Program-made: the position numbers and the translations under genes
Assembly (NCBI RefSeq): GCF_001562415.1
Contig: NZ_LOEE01000046.1
Location: 1 to 64,000, forward strand
DNA length: 64,000 nucleotides
Direction: 5' to 3'
Origin: Thermotalea metallivorans
Lineage (GTDB): Bacteria > Bacillota > Clostridia > Peptostreptococcales > Thermotaleaceae
Notes under the pieces: model-generated
Seen by the model: only the letters and a program-made list of their open reading frames with translations
Databases searched by the model: none
Told to the model about the DNA's origin: nothing
Shown: in pieces, positions 1-9,060 of the stretch
Layout of the letters: each line of letters opens with the position of its first letter
Position numbering within the stretch: position 1 is the stretch's first letter

Positions 1-902
1 GCTGCAGTAATCAGGCCTACTCCTTTGATCTTTAGCATCTCTTCCAAGCCTGGTATTTGGCTTGCTATTTCCTCCACCAGGCTCATGGTCCTTTCGTACT
101 GCTGCATATACATCTCATAGCTCTCCAGCAGAATCATCAGGTCATTTTCCGCTGCCCTGATGCCTTCTCTAACCCCCACAGAGGTTCTGGCTGCCTCCAG
201 CAAGCCTAGTGCTCGCTTACTGCCTACTGCTCTAATTTTGTCTTGTTTCCAGCGGCCAACAATACCATCTATGCCTTTTGCTATTATCTTCGCCGGTGTG
301 GGAAAATCCCGTAACACTATCAGCGCTGCCTTGCCTTCCCAGTCTCCAAACACTTGGCTAAACTCCGGAAAGTATATGCTTAGCCATCGTTTTACCCGGT
401 TGCGGATTGTGTTCAAATGCTTTACAATCTGCCAGCGTGTTTCCATGGCTGTCCTTAGTTCATTGTATATCCCTTCCGGAATGTACGGCTCCATGTACCT
501 GCCATCTTTGACCAGCATGGCTATGGTTTTGGGGTCCTTTCGGTCATTCTTGGTCGGATTGTTATCATCCAGTTCCTTGCTCCTTTTAACGTGAAACGGA
601 TTCACCAGCACTATCTTCATGCTCTGATCCTTAAGTTGCTGAGCGAAGTTAAACCAGTAATGACCTGTCGGCTCCATGCCTACCATGACCTTATTTTTGT
701 TGTTTTTTTCTCCGATAGCCCTGACCCAGGCTGCAAACTGTTTGAAGCCTTCGAAATCATTGCTGAATTTGAGTAACTTCCCAATTTCCAAACCCCGGTT
801 ATCGAAGGCTCGGGCATAGTGAGTCTCGCTCGCTATGTCTACTCCGACAATCAAAGTTTCATTTGTTACTTGCAAAATCTTTGCATTCTGGTTATACTTC
901 AT
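1..902 (-). mobile_element. IS110-family transposase, 3' part cut by window edge
   Basis: Translating the minus strand from the ATG at 902 gives about 300 codons open to the window edge. The N-terminal half has the IS110 DEDD-type pattern: VGVDIASETHYA (first catalytic Asp), MEPTGHYW, then KNDRKDPKTIA. The C-terminal part reads PGLEEMLKIKGVGLITAA, typical of the IS116/IS110/IS902 domain with its helix-hairpin-helix-like motif. An AGGAGG ribosome site sits 7 bases before the ATG. IS110 enzymes move a circular intermediate and usually lack long terminal inverted repeats, so I cannot place the element end; it should lie between 903 and about 1100. No frameshift is visible, so it may be intact beyond the edge. 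Confidence 0.9.
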
Positions 903-1155
903 GTCAAGTACCTCCTGTAGTTTTGGATTTGTGCTTTCGTGGTTGTTTGCACATCCCAATTCTACCGTGAGGTGCTCATTTTTTCAAAGTTCATTTTTGT
1001 TTATTACAGGAATGCTCCATATAAAGTTTCAAAATTGTTCATCTATAATAAAATTTTTTCTCTTTGTCAGGGAATTTCTTCATCTTCATATCACTTTCCA
1101 TCCTTTCTATGCATATATTGAAGCAAGAGATTTCTTGAAAGGGAGGTGTAAAAAA

Positions 1156-2442
1156 TTGCAAATCCATGTAATCAGTCCCGGCGACAGCCTATGGAGAATT
1201 TCCCAATTATACAACGTTCCCGTAGACCTATTGGTTCGTGCAAACCAGATTCCCAGCCCCAATCGCCTTGTAGTAGGTCAATCCCTTGTCATTCCTATTT
1301 GGGGCAGGTATCATTGGGTACGGCCCGGTGAAAGCTTGTATGGCATCAGCCGCCAATACAATGTTCCTATTGCTGAAATTATCAGGATTAATCAAATTGC
1401 CGATCCAAGTCAGATTCCTGCAGGATTGCGACTGTATTTGCCCCCGGCACCCCGTCCTACAGTGGATATAGCCGCATATATCGATCCCAGAATTACGGGG
1501 GAAGCCTCTCCACAAATAGTAGACAGTGTAGGAGAAAATCTTACTTTTCTTAATATTTTCAGCTACGCCGTCAACCGGGACGGAACATTGACACCCGTCA
1601 TAGACCAACCCTCTATCCAAGCCGCCTATGGCAATCGGGTAGCTCCATTGATGGTGCTGACAAATTTTGAAGCAGGCACCTTCAGTACAGAGCTGGCCAC
1701 CACATTGTTTACCAATGAAGCCTTACAAGACAAAGTTTTAGATGCAGCCATTCAAATCATGGAAGAAAAAGGCTACCTAGGCTTAGATTTTGACTTTGAA
1801 TATCTGGGCCCTCAAAACCGTGAAAGGTATAATCAATTTTTAAGAAAAGCCAGAACCAAGCTAAAGGAAAAAGGCTATTTTATTTCCTCCGCCTTGGCCC
1901 CAAAGCTGTCGGAAAGCCAAGTGGGCGTCCTCTATGAGGGACATGATTACCGTGCCCATGGCCAGATTGTAGATTTTATCTTTTTTATGACCTATGAATG
2001 GGGATGGTCCGGCGGCCCCCCCATGGCTGTATCTCCTATTGACCAAGTGCGCAAAGTCATGGAATACGCCCTCTCTGTAGTTCCCAGAAATAAGATCATG
2101 ATGGGTATTCCATTGTACGGCTATGATTGGACCCTTCCCTATGTGCCCGGTGGCAGGTGGGCCAGATCGATTAGCCCTCAACAGGCCATTGCGCTGGCTG
2201 CCAGATACGGTGCAGTCATTCAATATGATCCTGTAGCTCAAGCACCTCATTTCAATTATTTCGATGAACAAGGCAGAGAGCATAAAGTCTGGTTTGAAGA
2301 TGCCAGGAGTATCCAGGCAAAGTTTCAACTGGTCAAAGAATTGGGCATTCGAGGTTTCTTCTACTGGGTATTAGGCCACGATTTTCCCCAGAACTGGCTT
2401 CTTATCCAGGACAATTTTATTGTTCGAAAAAGAGTCAGATAA
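1156..2442 (+). CDS. LysM-GH18 spore cortex-fragment-lytic enzyme (SleL/YaaH-like)
   Basis: A 428-residue protein with two LysM repeats (about residues 2-47 and 52-97) followed by a glycoside hydrolase 18 barrel. The catalytic motif DFDFE places Asp211, Asp213 and the acid/base Glu215. The architecture is that of Bacillus SleL/YaaH, an N-acetylglucosaminidase that degrades cortex fragments during germination. I start it at TTG 1156 because GGGAGGTG lies just upstream and the protein then begins directly with LysM, as in the family. The frame is open back to 835, but that extension overlaps the transposase and has no domain. It converges on the germinant-receptor operon, sharing a bidirectional terminator with it. 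The function is inferred from architecture; a related wall hydrolase is possible. Confidence 0.85.
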   Translation: MQIHVISPGDSLWRISQLYNVPVDLLVRANQIPSPNRLVVGQSLVIPIWGRYHWVRPGESLYGISRQYNVPIAEIIRINQIADPSQIPAGLRLYLPPAPRPTVDIAAYIDPRITGEASPQIVDSVGENLTFLNIFSYAVNRDGTLTPVIDQPSIQAAYGNRVAPLMVLTNFEAGTFSTELATTLFTNEALQDKVLDAAIQIMEEKGYLGLDFDFEYLGPQNRERYNQFLRKARTKLKEKGYFISSALAPKLSESQVGVLYEGHDYRAHGQIVDFIFFMTYEWGWSGGPPMAVSPIDQVRKVMEYALSVVPRNKIMMGIPLYGYDWTLPYVPGGRWARSISPQQAIALAARYGAVIQYDPVAQAPHFNYFDEQGREHKVWFEDARSIQAKFQLVKELGIRGFFYWVLGHDFPQNWLLIQDNFIVRKRVR

Positions 2443-2474
2443 AAGAGTCCTTCTCAGAGGAGAAGGACTCTTTT
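2441..2474. terminator. Bidirectional terminator between sleL-like gene and ger operon
   Basis: A perfect 15-bp stem (AAAAGAGTCCTTCTC and its complement) closes on the tetraloop AGAG. The A and T ends give a U-tract on either strand. The stem overlaps the stop codons of both convergent genes. Confidence 0.9.
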
Positions 2475-3561
2475 ATCTGGATTCTTGCACTTTCCTTTTT
2501 ATTTCAGCAATTCCCAAAATCAATAGGGGCAAAGCCACTTGAAAAGGGAAGGCATAGTAGGGCCATATCCGGGTGCTCCATTGCCTTGATTCTAAAATGT
2601 TTCCGTGAATAATATACGCAAAATTCAGCATGGAAAGTCCCAAAGGCGATACGAAAAATCGATAATCGGCAAATTGAAAAATCTTTGCCAGCCCTTTTGC
2701 TGCCGCCAACAGGCATATGCTGAGTTTCACAAAGGCGGCCGTATAGGTTGAAATAATGGAAATAAGCTCCAGACGATGTATAAGGCCTGCAATGTTAATT
2801 TTGGTCACGGCAGTATGGGAGGGAAAAAATGAAGCGGCATGGATATCAGGCCCCAGCACAAGCATTTCCGTCAAACTTACGCTAAAGGTCAATAATCCCC
2901 CAAAGAAAAGACCCATAAGATATATCCTATAGGGTGATTTTTTTTCTTTTACAGAAGACAAAACCATCATAAATACAACCGTTTCAGCAAAGGGAAAAGC
3001 AAAAGCATCCACAGCCCCCCGAATTACAGGTGCTAAACCATCATAAAGCACGGGCCGGATATTGCTCAACTCCATTTGAGGGATCAGCATCAATATGGTT
3101 ACAATAGGCATGGGTATATTCAACATGAGAAATAGCTTGGCCCATCTGCCCAACACCTCAAGTCCTTCCTTCACCCCCCAGATGGCAAGCAATGCAATCA
3201 ATATCATAGGAACTAATCTTGGCGTTTCAGGCAGTGATACGGTAATCAAAAAATCTCCATAGCCCATGATGACAAGGGCCCCCATATGAAAGGCAAACCA
3301 TATAAATAGCAGACTCACCCCCCTGCCAAGGAATTTCCCTAACAGAAGTTCCAAAATATCAAAAAGATCCTTCCCGTGATATAAAGATAGAATCCTAGAA
3401 TAAATGGACACGATAAAACAAGCGCCAAGGATTGCTGCTAAAATAGCCAGCCAAATATCCCTTCCTGCTGCTGTGGCTGTAGGCCAGGCTGTGGATGTTC
3501 CTGCTACAAAGAGAATTACTAATGCAATCCCCTGCTTGTCTGCAATCATTTCTTTATCCAT
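2473..3561 (-). CDS. GerAB-family germinant receptor permease subunit, copy 2
   Basis: A 362-residue, very hydrophobic protein with about ten membrane segments, matching the GerAB/spore-germination permease family of the APC superfamily. In GerA-type receptors the B subunit sits in the inner spore membrane and is the likely germinant-binding subunit. The start MDKEMIADKQG lines up with the paralogue just upstream (MTKEVISDKQG), and GAGAGG precedes the ATG. It is the last gene of the operon, and its stop lies in the terminator stem. It is clearly diverged from the other B copy, so this is an old duplication or a second receptor rather than a recent repeat. Confidence 0.9.
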   Translation of the reverse strand: MDKEMIADKQGIALVILFVAGTSTAWPTATAAGRDIWLAILAAILGACFIVSIYSRILSLYHGKDLFDILELLLGKFLGRGVSLLFIWFAFHMGALVIMGYGDFLITVSLPETPRLVPMILIALLAIWGVKEGLEVLGRWAKLFLMLNIPMPIVTILMLIPQMELSNIRPVLYDGLAPVIRGAVDAFAFPFAETVVFMMVLSSVKEKKSPYRIYLMGLFFGGLLTFSVSLTEMLVLGPDIHAASFFPSHTAVTKINIAGLIHRLELISIISTYTAAFVKLSICLLAAAKGLAKIFQFADYRFFVSPLGLSMLNFAYIIHGNILESRQWSTRIWPYYAFPFQVALPLLILGIAEIKRKVQESR

Positions 3562-3659
3562 GCTCTTTTCCTCTCCCTTGCCCTATTTTCTTTTTCTTCA
3601 TTCCTGCATCAATCAAGATGCGTATGGGCATGGCACCTAGTGTGTGGGAAATAAATTCC

Positions 3660-4766
3660 CTATCCATCATAATTTTTTCCAGCACCTTTTCCTTGGCGAT
3701 TTTTTATTTCCCCCGCAACCAGGAGGATGGCAGGCAGAATTACCTGAAAGAAAAATGCATAATAAGGCCATACTTGAAAGGCCCAATCAAACATCTCCAT
3801 GGTACTGTCATAAATCCAATGGGACAAATTCAACATCAGTAGGGCAACGGGAGAAGCAACGATTCGATAATCCTCATAGTTGCATACTCTTGCAATCCCG
3901 TAGCAAGCGCTGAAAAGACAAATACTGACTTTAATAAATCCTCCCCCCAGAAAAGCAATGGCAGGAATAATCTCCAGCCTTTGAATAAAATTTCGAATAT
4001 TGATCCTTCTGACAGTACTATGGGCAGGAAAAAGTATGGTAGTATATTCTCCTTCTCCCAACACCAATATCTCTGTAAAAGCCGTTGCCCACACAATAGC
4101 GGCACCCAATAACAGCCCCCAGAGATATACTCGATAGATGGAATTTTTTCTTTGCAAAACACTAAAAACCCCAGCAAATACAACCGTTTCTGCAAAAGGG
4201 AAGGAAAACACCGCCAGTGCCCCTTTGCCTATGGGTTTGAAACCTTTTTGTAGGAAGGGCTGAATATTTCGCCAATCCATTTTGGGAACCAATAATCCAA
4301 TTGTTAAGAATATCAATATCAGCAATACGATCAATCCTAATTCTCCCCATCTTCCCAATACTTCTATGCCGCTTTTTACAGCCCAGAGGCATAGCAGAAC
4401 CAAACCGGTCATGGGGATGATCTTGGGGGTCTCTGGGAGGGATATGGTATTGATAAACTCTCCAAAATTTCTGATAACCAAGGCACCCAGATGAAAGGCA
4501 AACCATATATAGAGCAAGCCAATTCCTTTTCCCAGCATCCTGCCCAAAACCCACTCTGATATGTAAAATAAATCTTTGCCTGGAGAAAGGGCCAACAATC
4601 TGCTATACATCAGGACCACGGGACATGCAAAGGCCGCCGCCACTAGAATTGCCAGCCAGGAATCTTTTCCTGCCTCTGCCCCCGTTCCGAGGACAAGGGT
4701 ACTCCCCATAATGAATAAAATGACCAAACTGATCCCTTGTTTGTCGGATATCACCTCTTTTGTCAA
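3660..4766 (-). CDS. GerAB-family germinant receptor permease subunit, copy 1
   Basis: A 368-residue multi-pass membrane protein of the GerAB permease family. Segments such as LVILFIMGSTLVLGTG and GKGIGLLYIWFAFHLGALV align with the downstream copy. I choose TTG 4766 as start: AGGAGG lies 8 bases upstream and the protein then begins MTKEVISDKQG like its paralogue. The longer GTG start three codons upstream overlaps the ribosome site itself. It lies 30 bp after a GerAC gene and about 100 bp before the second B gene. Role, by family: inner-membrane germinant sensing together with GerAA and GerAC. Confidence 0.9.
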   Translation of the reverse strand: MTKEVISDKQGISLVILFIMGSTLVLGTGAEAGKDSWLAILVAAAFACPVVLMYSRLLALSPGKDLFYISEWVLGRMLGKGIGLLYIWFAFHLGALVIRNFGEFINTISLPETPKIIPMTGLVLLCLWAVKSGIEVLGRWGELGLIVLLILIFLTIGLLVPKMDWRNIQPFLQKGFKPIGKGALAVFSFPFAETVVFAGVFSVLQRKNSIYRVYLWGLLLGAAIVWATAFTEILVLGEGEYTTILFPAHSTVRRINIRNFIQRLEIIPAIAFLGGGFIKVSICLFSACYGIARVCNYEDYRIVASPVALLMLNLSHWIYDSTMEMFDWAFQVWPYYAFFFQVILPAILLVAGEIKNRQGKGAGKNYDG

Positions 4767-4796
4767 TATCAGCACCTCCTTTTTTGGTATCCGTCC

Positions 4797-5942
4797 TCAC
4801 CGGCTGATTTTTATGGGCTTCCCCATAAGAGCACTGCCCCGTATCTTTAGAGTAACCTGTACATTGACAGGCAGCTTCTTGAAAGTTTCGTGCCAATTCG
4901 GTTCTATCTCCCGCCATACCTTTGGCATTTCATCTTGAATGACTGTACTAAATTTAAATACATCTGCGGCAAATTCCCGCTGTACTTTGCCGATGACATT
5001 TTTGATTTCCTTTTCTATCCTTGCTTCCCCGTCTTTTTTTAAGTGCATCATTTTTTTCTCGTCCATATAATCGGTAGTCCCCCCGATTTCCTCGATATTT
5101 ACCGTCGTTTCCACATGGATCTTCATGGTCACTTGATTGCCTGCGTAGACAGCCTTTGTGTCTGTCTTGCTCTCAAATATTTCTAAAGTCACTTCCTCTG
5201 CCTTCCCTCCATCTTTCACAGGAACAACAAATACACCTCCCTTTAGTTCATCCAAAATCCATAACAAACTTCTCGTTTCTGTTTCATCAAGGGTTCCCAC
5301 CAGTTTGTCCCCTTCAAATACAGCGGTACCCCCTACCTTTGGTATTTCTTTTTCCCCTGATCTATCCAGTTTGATCAATGGCAAGGTAGACGCCGGTCCT
5401 TGGGCATACATACTTTGTATAAATTTCCAGGCGGGCATCCTGCGATACTTTGAAATGCTGCTTTCAGCCTTAATAACATCTTCTATGTGAAATCCAGCCA
5501 ATCCATGGAGTTTATGCCTGCCCAATCTGAGTATATCGGAAGCATTATCTTCCTCCGCCACAAAAATGAGCATATCATCCCTGACCTCTGCATCTCGAAA
5601 AAGAATATCGAGAATTGGCAACAGGCTTCTTTCTGCAACTTCCCTGCTGACAATAAAGATCTCCGTGTGTCCCCAATACAATCTTCTGCCACTGCGGAGA
5701 ATTAAGTTCCTGAAACAATCAAACACCGATTCTCCTGTACTGTAGAGCAATCCTCCGCTGTCATGGCTCCCCATATGTTGAGGATTAAACACCTCCACTG
5801 TTACAAAATATTTGTCATTTCCGCCATCATAATCTATTGCAGCTGCCGTTACCAGCTGCATCTCATTAATCTCTCTGTAATTCCAGCATCCCGTGAAAAA
5901 TAAGCAGTAAAGGATCAAAAAAATAAAGATACTTCTTTTCAT
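4797..5942 (-). CDS. Ger(x)C-family germination lipoprotein, copy 2
   Basis: A 381-residue lipoprotein of the GerAC family. The signal peptide ends in the lipobox FTGC followed by WNYREINEM, the classic Ger(x)C start, so Cys19 should be lipidated by Lgt. The C subunit is anchored on the outer face of the inner spore membrane. It starts 6 bp after the stop of the 71-codon gene, with only a poor ribosome site (GCGGTAG), which suggests translational coupling. It shares the WNYxEI start and overall length with the other C copy in the operon but differs at most positions. Confidence 0.9.
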   Translation of the reverse strand: MKRSIFIFLILYCLFFTGCWNYREINEMQLVTAAAIDYDGGNDKYFVTVEVFNPQHMGSHDSGGLLYSTGESVFDCFRNLILRSGRRLYWGHTEIFIVSREVAERSLLPILDILFRDAEVRDDMLIFVAEEDNASDILRLGRHKLHGLAGFHIEDVIKAESSISKYRRMPAWKFIQSMYAQGPASTLPLIKLDRSGEKEIPKVGGTAVFEGDKLVGTLDETETRSLLWILDELKGGVFVVPVKDGGKAEEVTLEIFESKTDTKAVYAGNQVTMKIHVETTVNIEEIGGTTDYMDEKKMMHLKKDGEARIEKEIKNVIGKVQREFAADVFKFSTVIQDEMPKVWREIEPNWHETFKKLPVNVQVTLKIRGSALMGKPIKISR

Positions 5943-5948
5943 TTTTTT

Positions 5949-6164
5949 CTACCGCTGCTTTCCCATAATAGCAATAACTATATTTTCAATAGGTTTTGCC
6001 GGACTGGGAATATCTACCCCTAAACTTAGGAGGATGCTGGTAACAAAAGCAATTCCATAGAGAACACCATAGAGCACCAGCTCTTTTTTTTGTTTCTTTC
6101 CCATCAAGGGCATAATTTCTATGATACCTATGATAAGATAAAATAGAATCACTAAGATCACCAT
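5949..6164 (-). CDS. Small two-helix membrane protein, candidate receptor D subunit
   Basis: A 71-residue protein with two predicted membrane helices (about residues 2-19 and 30-48) joined by a short lysine-rich loop GKKQKKE. Its start has a good GGAGG and it sits 3 bp after one gerAC and 6 bp before the next, so it belongs to the operon. Small two-helix D proteins of about this size have been reported in or beside GerA-type operons of Bacillus, where they modulate receptor function. Size, topology and position match, but I cannot confirm sequence homology. Another small membrane protein cannot be excluded. Confidence 0.7.
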   Translation of the reverse strand: MVILVILFYLIIGIIEIMPLMGKKQKKELVLYGVLYGIAFVTSILLSLGVDIPSPAKPIENIVIAIMGKQR

Positions 6165-6167
6165 GAC

Positions 6168-7337
6168 CTAATCCTCCACCCGAATGGATTTTGATCGCAG
6201 TGCACTTCCTCGAATGTCTAATTCCACATTTACCTCTGTCCTGAGCCGGGGAAAAAGCGTATCCCAGTGGGGCTGAAGTTTTTCCCATTGTTTCGGTTCC
6301 TCTCTTTGAATAGTGGCTCCAAATCCGAAGATGTCACTTTGATAGTCCTTTTGTACTTTTTGAATTACCGATTGGATCTCTCTTTCCATTTTTCTTTCTG
6401 CTTGACGCTTAAATTTCATCCGGTTTTCTTCGCTAAATATATCGATTTCTGTATCTATTTCCGCAATATTGACTGTAGTTTTGATGTCTATCTTTATTAT
6501 TGGTATATCATTCTCCAGCACCGGTTGAACCTTGGTCTTGCTCTGGAAGACTTCCAGGGTTGCCCGGATGGGCATTTGATTCCACTGATCCTGAATCACC
6601 ATCACGCCCCCTTCCAGTTGATCAATTACAAACAAATAGGCTCTGGTTTCCATAGGATTTAACCAGCCCACTAGTTTGCTCCCTTGAAAAACAGCCGTTC
6701 CTGTCAATTCACTTTTGATCTGTCCTTTATTCCTCCTTAACTCCACCGTAGGCAGTGTAGGAGATATTCCTTCATTGGCTAGATCATCCACAAACTTGTA
6801 TAAGGGGACACTGGGATACTTAGAAATATTTTTTCTGTTTCGCAGCATATCCTCCAAGTATAACCCCACCACTTTGTATAGTTTTTCGTCTGTTTTCATG
6901 AATATTTCTTTGGCCGTTTTCTCTTTTGAATACAAAAGCCAAATATCATCCCGTACCTCATGATCTCTTTTAAACCAATCCAGCACACTGATGAACTTAT
7001 CTTCATGGGAAACCAAGGTTTCACCGATGATAAGTACCTTGGCATGGCTCCAAAACATTCTTTTCCCTATTCTTCCTATGCTATTTCTGACGGCGTCAAA
7101 GAAATTCTTCCCATTGGAGGTGATAACCTCCGAATCTACCATCATTTCATCCTTTCTTTGCATAGGGCTGGCAATTTCCGCAGACATAACAATCTCATCT
7201 TTTTCCTCGTCATAGTCAACGGCTACAGCTATGACAACGGCCTTCTCACTAATTTCCTTGTAATTCCAGCATCCCCCTAAAAATAAGCTACTGATGCAAA
7301 TGATACAAAAGAAAGAAACATCTTTTCTGTACCTCAT
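6168..7337 (-). CDS. Ger(x)C-family germination lipoprotein, copy 1
   Basis: A 389-residue GerAC-type lipoprotein. The N-terminus ends in LFLGGC then WNYKEISEK, with the lipobox Cys at about residue 23. The body has the three-domain Ger(x)C layout and the usual C-terminal motif of alternating charged and hydrophobic residues ending RGSALRSKSIRVED, closely matched by RGSALMGKPIKISR in the second C copy. It follows gerAA by 4 bp with ribosome site GAGG. As a C subunit it should face the cortex side of the inner membrane in the dormant spore. Confidence 0.92.
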   Translation of the reverse strand: MRYRKDVSFFCIICISSLFLGGCWNYKEISEKAVVIAVAVDYDEEKDEIVMSAEIASPMQRKDEMMVDSEVITSNGKNFFDAVRNSIGRIGKRMFWSHAKVLIIGETLVSHEDKFISVLDWFKRDHEVRDDIWLLYSKEKTAKEIFMKTDEKLYKVVGLYLEDMLRNRKNISKYPSVPLYKFVDDLANEGISPTLPTVELRRNKGQIKSELTGTAVFQGSKLVGWLNPMETRAYLFVIDQLEGGVMVIQDQWNQMPIRATLEVFQSKTKVQPVLENDIPIIKIDIKTTVNIAEIDTEIDIFSEENRMKFKRQAERKMEREIQSVIQKVQKDYQSDIFGFGATIQREEPKQWEKLQPHWDTLFPRLRTEVNVELDIRGSALRSKSIRVED

Positions 7338-7341
7338 CTTC

Positions 7342-8892
7342 TTACCTCTTCTCCATAGGGATGTATTTTTTCATCCTGGCTGGATTTTTTCTTCCAATCA
7401 GCTTTGGTCTGTAGCGCATATACCACCAAGGAGCCCGGATGGCAGTATCCTTCAGATCCTGGGGGTCGAAAGAACTAAACTCTGTCATATAGGGGATGCC
7501 AAAGGAGCGCATGGACATCAGATGAATAAATAAGCCAATCACACCGAAAATATAGCCGTAAAGACCTAGAAAGGCCGACAGCAATAAAAAAATTGTCCTG
7601 ACTACAATCAATGCACCGATTAGCTTCGGCATTAAGAAATTTGATATTCCTGTAAGAGCAGCCACAATGACAATCGGTGCACTTACCAGACGGGCCTCTA
7701 CCGCCGCCTGTCCCAAAATCAAAGCCCCTACAAAGCTGATAGTAGAACCATAAGGTGTGGGTAATCTGACGCCTCCCTCCCTCAAGATTTCAAAGGCAAG
7801 GAGCATCAGGATGGCTTCCACAATGGTGGGAAAAGGAACCCCTTCCCGTGCAGCCGAGATGCTTAAAAGTAGCGGCGTCGGAATCATTTCCTGATGGAAA
7901 GTCGTCAAAGCAACATAGATTGCCGGTACACTCGTAGACAAGAAAAAGGCCAAATATCGCAGCAAGCGGTTGATGGAAGCATAGATATAGCTTTCATAAT
8001 AGTCTTCACTGGATTGAAAATATTCCAAAAATAAATGGGGAAGAACAATGACGGAGGGTGTTCCATCACATAAAACAGCAATTCTGCCTTCCAATAAATT
8101 TCCTACCACTACATCGGGCCTTTCTGTATAGCCAATGGTCCGAAAGGGTGAAAAAGGAGAATCCATAATAAATTCTTCAATATAGTTAGAACCCAGTATA
8201 CCGTCTATCTCAATGCCATTGATCCTATTTTCCAGCTCCGCCAATATCTTTGGATTTACCAATCCTTCTATATAGCAAATACATATTCTTGTTTTGGTTC
8301 TGATTCCCAATTCTTTCAATTTAAATTTCAGGTCGGCACTGCGGACTCTTCGACGGATTAAGGATATATTCACCAGAAGAGTCTCCACAAATCCTTCCCT
8401 AGGGCCTTTAATAATGACCTCAGATTCCGGCGATTCTACAGCTCTACCCTGCCAACCCTTTGTGTTGATGATGAGTGCCTCCGCTACGCCATCAACCAAT
8501 AAAACCGTATCTCCATACAGAATAGCTCCTACCAGCATATCGATATCTCCAGTCTTTTTTACTTCATCGATTTGGATCACTCTCTCCACTAACTGCTCCA
8601 ATGTAGGATGCTTGCTGAACTTTTCTCCATTACAATTCATCATTGGTCCAAGAATGTTTTCATTGATTCTTTCTGCATCGACCATTCCATCTTCATAGAT
8701 CACTATGCATTTTTTCTCCAAAGAACCAATTTCAAAGCTTCTAAAAATAATGGTGTCATCATGACAAAATATTTCCTGAAACAGTGCTGCATTCCCTTGT
8801 AAAGATTTCATTAATTTCAATTCCTTATTCCTATTTCCCTTTTCCTCTTTCCCTTCGTCAAACATCTTGTTCTTTTGCCTTCTTCTAAACAT
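7342..8892 (-). CDS. GerAA-family germinant receptor subunit A
   Basis: A 516-residue protein with a long hydrophilic N-terminal half (about residues 1-290) and a C-terminal half carrying several membrane segments, as in GerAA/GerKA. Recognisable family stretches are PFRTIGYTERPDVVVGNLLEGRIAVLCDGTPSV and the conserved PTPLLLSISAAREGVPFPTIVEA. GerAA proteins form the oligomeric membrane core of the receptor; structural work on the family supports an ion-channel role. It is the first gene of the operon and the only A subunit, although there are two B and two C genes. Ribosome site AAAGGATG lies before ATG 8892. A sigma-G promoter lies about 80 bp upstream. Confidence 0.93.
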   Translation of the reverse strand: MFRRRQKNKMFDEGKEEKGNRNKELKLMKSLQGNAALFQEIFCHDDTIIFRSFEIGSLEKKCIVIYEDGMVDAERINENILGPMMNCNGEKFSKHPTLEQLVERVIQIDEVKKTGDIDMLVGAILYGDTVLLVDGVAEALIINTKGWQGRAVESPESEVIIKGPREGFVETLLVNISLIRRRVRSADLKFKLKELGIRTKTRICICYIEGLVNPKILAELENRINGIEIDGILGSNYIEEFIMDSPFSPFRTIGYTERPDVVVGNLLEGRIAVLCDGTPSVIVLPHLFLEYFQSSEDYYESYIYASINRLLRYLAFFLSTSVPAIYVALTTFHQEMIPTPLLLSISAAREGVPFPTIVEAILMLLAFEILREGGVRLPTPYGSTISFVGALILGQAAVEARLVSAPIVIVAALTGISNFLMPKLIGALIVVRTIFLLLSAFLGLYGYIFGVIGLFIHLMSMRSFGIPYMTEFSSFDPQDLKDTAIRAPWWYMRYRPKLIGRKNPARMKKYIPMEKR

Positions 8893-8970
8893 AACAACAT
8901 CCTTTATTATTTGTTGTGGTCACCACGTCATATCTGTTTGAATGCAATCATTTTATTTGCTGGTATCTAC

Positions 8971-8999
8971 TAGTATGAATCATTCTATGTTTTTTATTC
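8971..8999 (-). promoter_or_regulatory. Sigma-G promoter of the ger operon
   Basis: On the minus strand GAATA (8999-8995) is followed after exactly 17 bp by CATACTA (8977-8971). This matches the forespore sigma-G pattern learned in Bacillus (GHATR, 17-18 bp, CATAMTA). Transcription would begin near 8964, about 70 bases before gerAA. GerA-type operons are classic sigma-G targets, so sequence and context agree. Confidence 0.75.
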
Positions 9000-9012
9000 T
9001 TGGAGAATCAAA

Positions 9013-9048
9013 AAAGAGAATCCCTGCTGCTTACTGGGGATTCTCTTT
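9013..9048 (-). terminator. asnA terminator
   Basis: Stem AAAGAGAATCCC / GGGATTCTCTTT with a 12-base loop lies 13 bp beyond the asnA stop. On the minus strand it runs into a tract of six T. It ends only about 13 bp before the ger operon -35 box. Confidence 0.85.
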
Positions 9049-9060
9049 GAAAGACATGGG

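Noticed and set aside
160-776. Two plus-strand open frames at the left edge
   Set aside because: They are antisense shadows of the IS110 transposase, which reads with clear family motifs on the minus strand.
1098-1119. Sigma-E promoter for the SleL-like gene
   Set aside because: CATATATT resembles a -10, but no -35 element lies at the right distance.
835-1155. N-terminal extension of the LysM/GH18 protein
   Set aside because: It overlaps the transposase start, has no domain, and a good ribosome site lies before TTG 1156.
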